Shown one piece after another: positions 1-8,503 of a DNA stretch of 64,000 nt. The notes beneath the pieces are model-generated. The model saw nothing but the letters and a program-made list of their open reading frames with translations, was not told where the DNA came from and did not search any database. Positions within the stretch are counted from its first letter, which is position 1. Every line of letters begins with the position of its first letter. The position numbers and the translations under genes were made by a program. This DNA comes from an uncultured Bizionia sp. (GTDB taxonomy: Bacteria; Bacteroidota; Bacteroidia; Flavobacteriales; Flavobacteriaceae): positions 372,001 through 436,000 of the forward strand of contig CANMCF010000001.1 of assembly GCA_947496215.1 (NCBI GenBank), read 5' to 3'.

Positions 1-2
1 GG

Positions 3-65
3 CAAACTAACGAAAAGCTTGTGAAAAAAATATATCGAGAATATCCTCGTCAACGTAAAGTTTAA
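3..65 (+). CDS. Possible 3' end of a gene cut by the left edge
   Basis: An open frame enters from the left edge and ends at a TAA at 63-65, giving about 20 basic residues (ending in RQRKV). Nothing in it is recognisable and no start is in the window. It is listed only because it runs unbroken from the edge; it could equally be chance. Confidence 0.2.
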   Translation, partial: QTNEKLVKKIYREYPRQRKV

Positions 66-533
66 TTGAATCTAAAAGTTAGCTTTTTTTGGCGTTGGCA
101 AGCGATGGATAATTGTGTTTAAAAAAATTACTGCGACAGCATAATTATTTTTAAAAAGCAATCGAGCGTTTGCGAGCGGCAATTTTACATAATGTCTAAT
201 TATAGCTACAAATGTATAGTTCGAATGTTTCTTAGAATCGCTTATTTAAAAAATGATGAATAATTATACAGAATACTCTAATTAAACGAAAAGCTAAAAA
301 CAGATGTTTAATGACCCAAGTACTACAGTTTATTGTGTGTACAGAACTTTCTGGGATATTTTACATAATATAGAATTATAGTTATCTAATGGATGAAATA
401 CATTTGTACTATAATTAATATTATGTAAAATAGAATTTATTTGAACCCTATTTATGATACCTTTTGATAAACTATTCGATGACCAGTTTTTTAGATACTC
501 GAATAGGTCAAGGCCAAAGTAGCTTTCAATTAA
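66..533. other. Gene-poor A+T-rich stretch with repeat-like sequence
   Basis: I see no convincing gene here. Two similar G+C-richer words lie at about 92-104 (GCGTTGGCAAGCG) and 167-179 (GCGTTTGCGAGCG). A half-copy of the arm of the downstream inverted repeat lies at about 182-206. AACGAAAAGCT occurs near 9-19 and again at about 286-296. The stretch may be the relic of a repeat or mobile element; no ends or transposase frame can be seen. Confidence 0.4.
357..432. repeat. Long imperfect inverted repeat (24 bp arms)
   Basis: Bases 357-371 are a perfect 15-base reverse complement of 418-432. After a 2-versus-1 base bulge, 74-82 of that line (374-382) pair with 408-416, giving a 24-bp stem with a loop of about 25 bases. 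No T-run follows on either strand, so it is not a typical intrinsic terminator. A related half-arm lies near 182-206. Confidence 0.6.
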
Positions 534-566
534 AAAGCACAAATAACATTGCATTATTTGTGCTTT
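530..566 (-). terminator. Intrinsic terminator of the phosphatase operon
   Basis: A perfect 13-bp stem is formed by 534-546 and 554-566 with a 7-base loop. On the minus strand it is followed by a short T-run. It lies about 60 bases after the stop of the phosphatase gene at 627 and so should end that operon. Confidence 0.7.
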
Positions 567-626
567 AAAGAGGAAACAATCCTACTGCTATCAAACAGTA
601 AACCATTATCGGTGTTTCAGTCAGGT

Positions 627-3032
627 TTACTTTTTAACAACTCTCTTGATTCCAATAACATTGTTGTTGTCTCCATATAGTTTAATGAAATACACGCCTT
701 GGGATATTGCCGATGGACGAATATCATAAGATTCGACTTGGTCGGAAAATGTCTTGTCATATACCAAAGTTCCTTTTATGTCATATATTCGCAAAGTCTT
801 GATCTTGGAGAAACCATTGTTACCATTGGAAACCTCTATGGTCAATTCCGAGCTAAAAGGATTTGGATAAATTAAAATATTGGTTGTTTGTTCCGAAATC
901 GCATCCACACCCAAAGTCGACGAATTGAAAGAATACGTATAAACTAGCGTTGGCGGATTGCTGGAGCTTCCTTCATAGGAATCCACCACACGTTTGGCAT
1001 CCTCGTTCGTCAGACTGGTTCCAGTACCCTCAATCATAAAAACACAGCTGTTGCCCTGTTCCCATTGTGGGCCATCCACAATCTTTTGCAAAAGGGATTT
1101 TATTTCTGGTGTGCGTTGATCCGGCCCTGTCAATCCCGAACTAGCCCATGCTGGTGGCGTCCAATTCACAAAAGCGACAACACCGTTTTCTTCCACGCGG
1201 TCTCTACCTGTGAGATTGTTTACGGCATTGTTTTCAAAAGGAACCGAATTGCCACTGTTCTCTGCAAAGATGTTCAAATTTGCAGCGACGCTGTCGGATT
1301 CATCCGATCTGAATTGTATGTATGCGCTCTCAATGACGGCACCAGCTGGGATATTCAAATTTTGAAATCGGAATCCGATCTTTTGGTTTCCATTTGGCAC
1401 TCCACTAACGAAATCGTAGCTATCATACACCATTTCCAAATCACTGCTATCGAAATACACGGCCCCAGTTTCGGTTTCCTCCACGTCATTTTCCCCACTC
1501 GCAACGAGTACGGAATCCGTATCGGTGAACATACCTACGTTTATGTAGATCTTTGCATTGCCGGTATTGTTGTTTACATCGGTGGCAATGGCCTCTACGC
1601 AATGGCTGCCATTTGCATACGAATGTGTGAAGCCGTATGGCGCAGTGGTGTCTGTGTCCGTCAATACGTCATCCACGTAAAAGGCTACACTGGCAATGCC
1701 ATCACCGTTGTTTGTAACATTTATGGGCAATGTCACGTTAGCCCCATCATTGAAGGTGGCTGATGTTCCGTTTGTAAAGACGATTTCAGGATTGTTCAAT
1801 GGTGCTACCGGTAAAATGATTACCACATCTCCTTCCGAAGGATTCCATACATCCAAATTTGCAGGCAAGGTAAAGGGATCATTGTTGGAAACCTCTCCTA
1901 CCGAAGCTGCATTGTCCACTTTTATGGTTCTCAACTCTATTTTGGACGCTTCGACGAATATGAGTTTGAATTGATTGAAAGACCCTGAGTTCCTAGTCCA
2001 ATTCTTGTCATCGTCATTGGCTCTCAATGGGGCTCCCCAAGAGCCTTCTCCTGCATAGACTGTTCCTTGGGCATCGTTTCTTACGAATCCTTCATCACTA
2101 CCTATTCCAGAAGATGGTTCGACAGGCCAAGTAGTCTTTACCATATGCGAGTCGCTATCCATTACCAAACGTACACCATTGTCAAAAAACAATTGAGCCC
2201 AAGCATCGTATTCCGAATTTCCTTCGGACTTGGCGGATGTATGTGGTCGCATTGGCTTGTGGTACTGCATCATTTTCCATATGACATTGGTTTGGGCAGA
2301 CAAATCGTTGCTTACCCAAGTCAATTGATTGCCTGATACGGAAATTTCGCTGTTCAAGGTGTAGGTGCGAATCAAGTTGTTTCCAAAGGTCATTGCGTAA
2401 TAGCTATCACTCGTCGGTGTATCGAACAAATTGTAGATCACACTGGCTCCATCATGGTTTCCGCGTGTTGCCACTATGGGAAACATTCTTCCATCACTGG
2501 CAGTGGTAAATTGCCAATCATCCATCCAATCTTGCCATTCGGCATCCGAGTCCCCATCTGTCATGTCTCCACCAAAAAAGACGGCATGAGGTTTCAACTT
2601 GGAAACCAATTCATTTGCATTTCTACGTGGTGTTTGGTTGTTTCTTGAATCTCCTCCGGCAATGAAGGATAGTCTACTAAGATCGTTTGGAGCCGTTCTA
2701 AACCAAAAACGACTACTGGTGCCATTGCTATCGTTGATCACGAAATAATAATTGGTATTTGGTGTAAGCCCCGTGAGCCTTACAAACCGATTGTCCATAC
2801 CTCTATAGGCCACTGCCCTATCCTCTGTCTGGGACATTGGGTATTGTGTGTAGTTGGTACCAAAGTCGGTGGTTCCGTAATGAACGGTAGGTGCCGTTCC
2901 AGAGATTTGATTCCATCCAATCGTTATCGCCGTAGCTGGATCACTTGAGAGGATCAATCTGTATTTGTCATTATTCGCATGGCAAATCATTGCGAATAAA
3001 AGAAATAACGTTGAAGTGATTCTTTTTTTCAT
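627..3032 (-). CDS. Secreted purple-acid-phosphatase-like metallophosphoesterase with T9SS sorting domain
   Basis: Predicted secreted phosphoesterase of 801 residues. After a signal peptide (about 1-19) comes a fibronectin-like domain typical of purple acid phosphatases (about 25-115). The calcineurin-like catalytic domain follows, with metal motifs GGDSR (126-130), GGDMTDG (154-160), GNHD (191-194), a YHKP histidine (258) and DSDSH (292-296). A bacterial Ig-like domain follows (about 410-500), then a DNRLRE-like beta domain (about 510-700). The C-terminus is a T9SS type A sorting domain containing YPNPF and GVYFIKLYG, so the protein is probably exported by T9SS and anchored or released. The start overlaps the stop of the upstream membrane-protein gene (ATGA), so the two are translationally coupled. 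The substrate cannot be read from the sequence; phosphate monoesters are the family norm. Confidence 0.85.
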   Translation of the reverse strand: MKKRITSTLFLLFAMICHANNDKYRLILSSDPATAITIGWNQISGTAPTVHYGTTDFGTNYTQYPMSQTEDRAVAYRGMDNRFVRLTGLTPNTNYYFVINDSNGTSSRFWFRTAPNDLSRLSFIAGGDSRNNQTPRRNANELVSKLKPHAVFFGGDMTDGDSDAEWQDWMDDWQFTTASDGRMFPIVATRGNHDGASVIYNLFDTPTSDSYYAMTFGNNLIRTYTLNSEISVSGNQLTWVSNDLSAQTNVIWKMMQYHKPMRPHTSAKSEGNSEYDAWAQLFFDNGVRLVMDSDSHMVKTTWPVEPSSGIGSDEGFVRNDAQGTVYAGEGSWGAPLRANDDDKNWTRNSGSFNQFKLIFVEASKIELRTIKVDNAASVGEVSNNDPFTLPANLDVWNPSEGDVVIILPVAPLNNPEIVFTNGTSATFNDGANVTLPINVTNNGDGIASVAFYVDDVLTDTDTTAPYGFTHSYANGSHCVEAIATDVNNNTGNAKIYINVGMFTDTDSVLVASGENDVEETETGAVYFDSSDLEMVYDSYDFVSGVPNGNQKIGFRFQNLNIPAGAVIESAYIQFRSDESDSVAANLNIFAENSGNSVPFENNAVNNLTGRDRVEENGVVAFVNWTPPAWASSGLTGPDQRTPEIKSLLQKIVDGPQWEQGNSCVFMIEGTGTSLTNEDAKRVVDSYEGSSSNPPTLVYTYSFNSSTLGVDAISEQTTNILIYPNPFSSELTIEVSNGNNGFSKIKTLRIYDIKGTLVYDKTFSDQVESYDIRPSAISQGVYFIKLYGDNNNVIGIKRVVKK

Positions 3033-3916
3033 AATACTTGGGTTTTAATTAATAAAGAGGGGTTTGTCTTGTCTTTTTTTTTGACAGATGTAGCCAAAAT
3101 CAATAGTAGAAGTGGAATCAATCCATGAGGCAATCTATATATGGTCAAATAGACGGTTTGGTGCAATGATGCCAAAATGAAATCAGCATTTAAACCAGCC
3201 ACAATACGTGCAAAGGCCGTTAATGTTCCCCATGCAAAGGCATACCACAAGGCGTATCTGTACGTTTTTGGAATGAATATGAGTATTGAGATCGCAAAAT
3301 CCAGAATTCCTGCAGTTTTGAGTATTGCGACTGCCGTGTTTTCCGAAATCCCCAATGCATTGATCGTCATGTCTATAAAATGTCCAGGGATCGGATAGTA
3401 TCCAAAGGCATAGAGACCATGCGAAATGAATGTAAGGCTGACAAGTATTTTAAAGATGAATTTGATTCGATTCGTGAATTCGTCTTTTTGAATGACATGC
3501 AACAATAGAAATGGTACTCCTATTTGTATGGAGTGTTCAAAAAACTGACCATATTGGAAAAACCGTTCCTTGAGAGTCAAAAAAGACAACACTCCCAAAA
3601 GAATTCCTGCAACGATGATGGGGTATTTCAAATATCTACTGTTCAACTTGTCTATGAAAGCGGCACAGATGGCTGCTACCAAATATAAAGCGCCATTGGC
3701 TTTTATGCTAACTTGTATGTAACTGTCTACAGATAAATTAGTTACATAGTCATTCCAACTGGTATTGAACAATTGCTCTACGATGGGTTTCAATAGATTT
3801 TCGTCCCAAAGCAAGGCTCTAAACGGAGCATTGAAAAACAGATATTGGTATGCCCTACCTAGGAAAATTAAGATTACGCATAGTTTCAAGAGAGTTTTGG
3901 TATCGATACGAAGCAT
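3029..3916 (-). CDS. Multi-pass membrane protein of unknown function
   Basis: A 295-residue, strongly hydrophobic protein with about seven or eight predicted membrane helices (for example around 10-28, 75-90, 98-112, 130-140, 150-170, 195-215, 225-245 and 262-280) and no signal peptide. I do not recognise a named family; a loose resemblance to DoxX-like small membrane proteins is not enough to name it. It overlaps the phosphatase gene by four bases and is probably transcribed with it from the divergent promoter region at 3917-4101. Context suggests a role linked to the secreted phosphoesterase or to the neighbouring membrane regulator. Confidence 0.7.
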   Translation of the reverse strand: MLRIDTKTLLKLCVILIFLGRAYQYLFFNAPFRALLWDENLLKPIVEQLFNTSWNDYVTNLSVDSYIQVSIKANGALYLVAAICAAFIDKLNSRYLKYPIIVAGILLGVLSFLTLKERFFQYGQFFEHSIQIGVPFLLLHVIQKDEFTNRIKFIFKILVSLTFISHGLYAFGYYPIPGHFIDMTINALGISENTAVAILKTAGILDFAISILIFIPKTYRYALWYAFAWGTLTAFARIVAGLNADFILASLHQTVYLTIYRLPHGLIPLLLLILATSVKKKDKTNPSLLIKTQVL

Positions 3917-3995
3917 AAAAAAACGTTTGTTGTTTTAGTAGGTTTAAAGGTAGTCGTGCAGTAATTATCCGAGGTTAAATTAGTGTTATTTAGCT

Positions 3996-4021
3996 ACTAC
4001 ATAATATGATTCAACTACATA
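3996..4021. promoter_or_regulatory. Direct repeats ACTACATA in a divergent promoter region
   Basis: The 8-base word ACTACATA occurs at 3996-4003 and again at 4014-4021, 18 bases apart; a shorter copy (ACTACA) starts at about 4028. They lie between the divergent membrane-protein/phosphatase operon and the LuxR-type regulator gene, where operator sites for that regulator would be expected. No binding data. Confidence 0.35.
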
Positions 4022-4101
4022 AAAAGCACTACAAGGCTTCATTTTCATTCAAATAAATCGTTTATTAGCAATAGATACCCCTTACGTATTTAGAAAAATA
4101 C

Positions 4102-5379
4102 ATGTTAAACTATATGAAATCTTTTATCTTCTATCTTTTATCTTTTTTATTTCTAGGTAGTGTCATGGCACAGGATACCATAATAGGACCAAAAAGCGAA
4201 TGGAAGTATTATGATGGAGATCTCTCTTTGCGGAAAAAGTGGAAAACCCATCAAATTTCCGAAGGGAAATGGAAAAAGGGAAATGCCCCTTTCGGATATG
4301 GTTACTCGGACATAAACACGATCATCGACTTTGGCAAGGACAATGATCAAAAACCCATCATCTCTTACTACATAAAGGAAGTCTTCATTCAAAACTCCTC
4401 GGAGGCCTTGGTTTACGAGTTGAAGCTTAGACGAGATGATGGAGCCATCGTCTACGTCAATGGTTATGAGATTTGGCGTAGCAACATGCCAGACACCAAG
4501 GATGATGATCCGGATTTGGTGGCTCTGTCCATTGTAGATGGTTCAAATGAATCCGTATACCATACAAAATTGATTCCTGAAGATGTGTTCGTAAAGGGAA
4601 AGAACAAATTGAGCGTAGCCATCTACCAAAGGAACAGAACGACTACGGATTGCATGTTCGACCTTCAGCTTGTCGGGCATACGGATGCCAAATACTTCTC
4701 CTATCTCATAAAATCCCAAGAAGGGGAAAACAAGCAACTCAATGAACAGCTGGTAAACCTTTCATTTCAACAGGAACTTTTGAAAAAGGATACCGACTAC
4801 AAGCTTTTGGAACAGTCCAATGGAATGAACAAACTCCTCAAAAACATTCTACTTCTGCTATTGCTTGTCGGTAGCTTGGTTTTCTTATGGTACTATAAGA
4901 GATTGAAAGAGAAGTTAAAGAAGAGAAAGACTATTTATCAACGATTGAAGAAGGAAAAGGCGATTACGGATAGGGAGATTTTGAACAATTCGCTATTCAA
5001 TTTGAGACACAATCAATATTTGAATGAAATCAAGATGACATTGAATGGCATGCTTCAAAAAGATGCGGTTTCCCAAATGGAAATAAAAAAACTGATAAAG
5101 AACATAGATGGGAATCTCAACCAAGAAGAAGAATGGCAAAAACTGGAATCCCAATTCAATATCGTTCATACCAGTTTCTTCGACAAATTGAAGAAACATT
5201 GCCCTTCCCTATCCCCTACGGAGTTACGTCATTGTCTATTCATAAAATTGTTGATTCCCACGAAGGACATCGCCAAACTCATGAACATTGGTCCTCGTTC
5301 CGTGCAAACAAGCCGATATAGGATCAAGAAGAAAATGAATCTGGAAGAAAACCTCGAGGATTTCATTTCAAGGATTTAA
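4102..5379 (+). CDS. Membrane-spanning one-component regulator: secreted-enzyme-type sensor domain plus LuxR-type HTH
   Basis: 425 residues. A signal peptide (about 1-23, ending VMAQ) leads into an extracytoplasmic domain of about 165 residues. Its motifs (EWKYYDG, GNAPFGYG, LRRDDGAIVYVNG, RSNMPD) are those of a jelly-roll-like module usually found in secreted CotH- or phosphoesterase-type proteins. A short coiled region precedes one membrane helix (about 247-265). A cytoplasmic coiled coil follows, then a LuxR/GerE-like helix-turn-helix (about 365-425, with LSPTELRHCLFIKLL, TKDIAKLM and SVQTSRYRIKKKM). The architecture suggests a ligand-sensing transcription factor, probably acting on the divergent phosphatase operon. 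An alternative start at the fifth codon (4114) would give a shorter signal peptide. Confidence 0.75.
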   Translation: MLNYMKSFIFYLLSFLFLGSVMAQDTIIGPKSEWKYYDGDLSLRKKWKTHQISEGKWKKGNAPFGYGYSDINTIIDFGKDNDQKPIISYYIKEVFIQNSSEALVYELKLRRDDGAIVYVNGYEIWRSNMPDTKDDDPDLVALSIVDGSNESVYHTKLIPEDVFVKGKNKLSVAIYQRNRTTTDCMFDLQLVGHTDAKYFSYLIKSQEGENKQLNEQLVNLSFQQELLKKDTDYKLLEQSNGMNKLLKNILLLLLLVGSLVFLWYYKRLKEKLKKRKTIYQRLKKEKAITDREILNNSLFNLRHNQYLNEIKMTLNGMLQKDAVSQMEIKKLIKNIDGNLNQEEEWQKLESQFNIVHTSFFDKLKKHCPSLSPTELRHCLFIKLLIPTKDIAKLMNIGPRSVQTSRYRIKKKMNLEENLEDFISRI

Positions 5380-5386
5380 AGAAGAA

Positions 5387-6547
5387 CTATTTCAAGCTAT
5401 CCAGGATAAACTCGAAATTCTTGTTCGAATTGCCATTGGTCAAGTAGGCATCCGTATAGAACTTTGAAGGTTTTACCAAACCTAGGCCTTGCATCTTTTC
5501 AATGACCTCCTTGTATTCCAGGGTAACTTTCCCTGTAAGCAACACACTTAGGTCATTGCCGTCTTTTGCATAGTTGTATACTTTGTTCAATCCTGTCAAA
5601 TACAGGAAGTCCTTGGTAAATCCACCGCCCCTATGTATGCGCAATGCAATGGAGAAGGCCTTATCCCTGTTTAGCTTGTATTGATTGTGCAACAAGTCGA
5701 AGGTCGCTTGAAAATCATAACCTTTTGCCAAGGAATCCGCTGCAATTACCCTGTATGCCAATTCCTTCAGTCTCGTGATGGTCAAACAATCGGACATGTA
5801 TTCCGAATACACAGCCAAGCCTTCTTGGGTCTCTACATTGTTTGGCAATCCATTGGAGAATATCTTCAATGGTTGTTCCACGGCATTGAAAGTAGTCACC
5901 ATGTGCACACCTATCTCATGGTTTGCCAATACCTTCAACTGGTTTTTGCTGTATTTGTGATTTTTCCGCAACACCAATGTTTTTTGGTTGTTCAACACCA
6001 TGGCAGCGGCAGAGATATTCGTTGACTTCTTTATGCGAAAGTCAAAGTCGTAACGTTTGGAATAGTCTTCAAAATAGGCTATGGCATCGTCTGCAGTGTA
6101 CATTGGCAACATGTCCTCTTCAAAATCGTTGTCATCGAAACGCAAAATGAATTTTGCATTTTCTATGTCACATTCGGTAGGCGTTCCAAAGCTTTTCAAG
6201 CTATTGTAATAAAACTTCTTGCCTTGACCTATGGTTTCTATGCACTCTATCAATCCGGAATATTCATAGATGATGTCCTTGTACAAGTTCCTGATGTCTT
6301 CGTCCTTGATGTTCTCCAACCGTTGGGAAAAGAACAAACGATGGAGCTCATACCCATTGAACTTTATCTTTGGATATTTGAAATTGGGCTCGTATTTGTA
6401 TTTGGATGAGAAAAAGAGCTTCTTTTCGCTTTCAATGTTAGAAGGGTTTATGTAATTGAGCAATTCTATCTTTTGAACCAAGTGGTTCAAATTGGCATCA
6501 ATTTTAAACAAGTCTTCGTAAGTTCTAGCTACATCTTCAGTATTCAT
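5387..6547 (-). CDS. DUF1704 zinc metallocarboxypeptidase-like protein (QEGLA motif)
   Basis: 386 residues, no signal peptide. The family is listed in databases as 'flavohemoglobin expression-modulating QEGLA motif protein'. Here the QEGLA motif is at 241-245, and a gluzincin-like HExxxH motif (HEIGVH, 210-215) supplies two likely zinc ligands, with E242 a likely third. The eukaryotic relative MATCAP (KIAA0895L) is a tyrosine carboxypeptidase, so a cytoplasmic carboxypeptidase role is the best guess. Its start overlaps the N-formylglutamate amidohydrolase gene by four bases. An ATP-grasp ligase and a sulfurtransferase are further upstream in the same run, suggesting a ligase that adds an amino acid or peptide and hydrolases that remove it. 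Substrate unknown. Confidence 0.85.
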   Translation of the reverse strand: MNTEDVARTYEDLFKIDANLNHLVQKIELLNYINPSNIESEKKLFFSSKYKYEPNFKYPKIKFNGYELHRLFFSQRLENIKDEDIRNLYKDIIYEYSGLIECIETIGQGKKFYYNSLKSFGTPTECDIENAKFILRFDDNDFEEDMLPMYTADDAIAYFEDYSKRYDFDFRIKKSTNISAAAMVLNNQKTLVLRKNHKYSKNQLKVLANHEIGVHMVTTFNAVEQPLKIFSNGLPNNVETQEGLAVYSEYMSDCLTITRLKELAYRVIAADSLAKGYDFQATFDLLHNQYKLNRDKAFSIALRIHRGGGFTKDFLYLTGLNKVYNYAKDGNDLSVLLTGKVTLEYKEVIEKMQGLGLVKPSKFYTDAYLTNGNSNKNFEFILDSLK

Positions 6548-7377
6548 TGCTTTGAGTGTCTTTTGTAAAATGCATTTGCGTGCGTCACCAGACGATCTCT
6601 CAACTGAAGCTCAACGGCAGCCACAACTTCGGGATACGTAATGTAATCATATTCATCACAGTACACTTTGGCGATTTCGGTTGCCAAAACTAAGGTATTT
6701 TCGAAGTTTTTCGAAATGAATTTCAAAAAATATCCATTTCCTTGAAATGTGTCGTTGACCTTTGCTGTAGATGCGATGCCATTGGGTAGGCTCAATTCAC
6801 TTAGACTTTGTCTCCAACTCTCTATGTCCTTGTCGAAGCGCACGCTGTCCACATTGGTTGTTCCCAAGTTCCATGTGGGAACTGCCCTATCCCAGCGTTT
6901 CCAATTGTAGCTATGTATGTCGTATACGATGGCCATTCCGAATTTGGATTCAATCTTATGGATCAATGCATGGACGACCTCATAAAAGGCATTGTGCTTG
7001 TTCAATGATTTTTGTCTCTCTTCGCAAGTCAAAGGTTTTTTCCATAATTGTTTTCCCCAAGCGTCTTCATAGATGGCGTTTTCGGGAGCTCTATTCAAAT
7101 CGTATTCAAAACGCGAATCACATCCCGCCAAGACTATGGGATGTGAAACAATCATATTTTTGGTTTCCGGATCTTCTTCATACCAACGGTCATATTCCGT
7201 ATGTAGGCAATTACCCAAAAGCTCTTTTCTAAATTGATGGCCATCGTGTACGGCACCACAGATATAATGCGCATAGTCATGAATTTTCAATGAAAATGAA
7301 GAATCATAGGAAATCGCATGAAAGGTCTCTTCTGCTTCTATCTTGGATATGATTTGATCTATGGTTAGTTTCTGCAT
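6544..7377 (-). CDS. N-formylglutamate amidohydrolase family protein
   Basis: 277 residues, cytoplasmic. The family hydrolyses N-formyl-L-glutamate to formate and glutamate in one histidine-degradation route and belongs to a zinc amidase/carboxypeptidase-like fold. Visible motifs are GAVHDGHQFR (41-50), DSRFEYDLNR (87-96) and DIHSYN (153-158), which carry likely metal and catalytic residues. No histidine-utilisation genes are nearby. Instead it sits between a sulfurtransferase (3-base gap) and the DUF1704 gene (4-base overlap), so its real substrate is probably tied to the product of the ATP-grasp ligase in this run rather than to histidine breakdown. Confidence 0.85.
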   Translation of the reverse strand: MQKLTIDQIISKIEAEETFHAISYDSSFSLKIHDYAHYICGAVHDGHQFRKELLGNCLHTEYDRWYEEDPETKNMIVSHPIVLAGCDSRFEYDLNRAPENAIYEDAWGKQLWKKPLTCEERQKSLNKHNAFYEVVHALIHKIESKFGMAIVYDIHSYNWKRWDRAVPTWNLGTTNVDSVRFDKDIESWRQSLSELSLPNGIASTAKVNDTFQGNGYFLKFISKNFENTLVLATEIAKVYCDEYDYITYPEVVAAVELQLRDRLVTHANAFYKRHSKQ

Positions 7378-7380
7378 GTA

Positions 7381-8220
7381 CTATTCTTTTGTCAGACTGC
7401 CATATTCCGTCCAAGAACCATCATATACCTTTGTGTTTTCATAATTGGCAATAGTGGCTGCCAAATCCAATATACAGGCAGTAATCCCAGACCCGCAAGA
7501 AAATACAAGTGCATTGTTGTCTGGCAACATTTCTTTGAAGATGGATTGCAGTTCTGTTTTAGATTTCAATTTTCCTTCGTCCAAGCAATTTGCATATGGG
7601 AGGTTTTTTGAGTTCGGAATCGTTCCACTTCTCAAACCTGTCCTTGGTTCTGGAACTTCACAGTTGAATCGACCTGATGATCGTGCATCTAAAATAGTGA
7701 TTGCCTTGTCCTCGGATAGTGTTCCAATATCTTTGAAGTATACCACGTTCTCTCTTTTGAATCGAGCATTGAAGTTCCCTTTGGGCCTTTTAATAACTTG
7801 TTTGCCTTCGGTTGGGGCATCCTTTTTTAACCATTCTGGCAAGCCTCCATCCAAAATGGCGACATTGTCATGACCAAAGGTTTTAAATAGCCACCAGGCC
7901 CTTGCACAGGAATAAATGCCCTTGTCGTCATAGACCACGATTGCACTGTCGTTGTTTACGCCTAGCTTTCTGGCCTCGATTTCAAATTGTGTTTCAGACG
8001 GGATGGTATTGGGGAATTTCCCCGATGTATCACTAAATGCCTTCTTTATGTCAAAGAATTGAGTATTGGGGATTTGCCTTTCTATGGCACTTGTTTCATT
8101 TCCTACAACTTTGGGAATACTGGCATCGAATACAAGTAAGTTCTTGGCATTTATGTTCTCATTCAGCCATTCTACTGAAACAACTGGAGTAGCAATCTCT
8201 ATTTTTGGAAGTAAATTCAA
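7381..8220 (-). CDS. Rhodanese-family sulfurtransferase (3-mercaptopyruvate/thiosulfate type)
   Basis: 279 residues forming two tandem rhodanese domains. The first (about 12-135) is inactive-like and ends in ILDGGLPEWL. The second (about 165-279) carries the active-site loop CGSGITA with the catalytic cysteine at 242; this loop is typical of 3-mercaptopyruvate sulfurtransferases rather than CRKGVT-type thiosulfate rhodaneses. It would move sulfur to thiols or cyanide. No ATG is available in frame; translation appears to begin at a TTG 14 bases after the stop of the small upstream gene. A sulfurtransferase beside a GshB-like ligase hints at thiol or sulfur chemistry for the cluster. Confidence 0.85.
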   Translation of the reverse strand: MNLLPKIEIATPVVSVEWLNENINAKNLLVFDASIPKVVGNETSAIERQIPNTQFFDIKKAFSDTSGKFPNTIPSETQFEIEARKLGVNNDSAIVVYDDKGIYSCARAWWLFKTFGHDNVAILDGGLPEWLKKDAPTEGKQVIKRPKGNFNARFKRENVVYFKDIGTLSEDKAITILDARSSGRFNCEVPEPRTGLRSGTIPNSKNLPYANCLDEGKLKSKTELQSIFKEMLPDNNALVFSCGSGITACILDLAATIANYENTKVYDGSWTEYGSLTKE

Positions 8221-8233
8221 ATTAAATGGTAAG

Positions 8234-8502
8234 CTAATACTTTGTCTTTAGCTCATAGGTTTTGTTTTTATATTCTATTTCAATTTTTTCTGTACTCCAA
8301 CCAAGTTCCAATGTGTTTTCTATTGAATCACGCACAAATCGTGGAGTTATCCTTCTTGACTCAAAGTCTGGTTTTTTAATGGGATCGTTTATATGTTGCC
8401 AAACGTCGTACCAGCCAAAGTCTATTGTTAAAAGTCCTCTATCATCATCCAAAGACGATTCAACAAAGACTTTCTCCTTAAACAGCCATTTGAAAGTTTC
8501 AT
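8234..8502 (-). CDS. Small unknown protein (about 89 aa) with an apparent start-proximal frameshift
   Basis: The stretch from 8452 to 8234 encodes a coherent, acidic-to-basic 72-residue sequence rich in aromatic residues (GWYDVWQHIN, ENTLELGWSTEK). The same frame continues upstream as a plausible N-terminus (TFKWLFKEKVFVESSL) but has no ATG before the stop at 8504. An ATG does lie at 8502-8500, one base after the TAA of the ATP-grasp gene, but one base out of frame. Inserting a single A in the run after this ATG would give a natural reading beginning MKTFKWLF. So this is either a sequencing indel, a true disabling frameshift, or a gene starting at TTG 8452. Family not recognised. Confidence 0.55.
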
Positions 8503-8503
8503 T

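Noticed and set aside
330-554. 74-codon minus-strand frame
   Set aside because: It starts inside the terminator hairpin at 534-566, crosses the long inverted repeat, and shows no recognisable features.
1065-1763. 232-codon plus-strand frame
   Set aside because: It lies wholly inside the phosphatase gene on the other strand and has the odd, cysteine- and histidine-rich makeup of an antisense shadow.
6544-7377. A histidine-utilisation operon
   Set aside because: No hutH, hutU or hutI gene is nearby; the amidohydrolase is tied to the ATP-grasp cluster instead.
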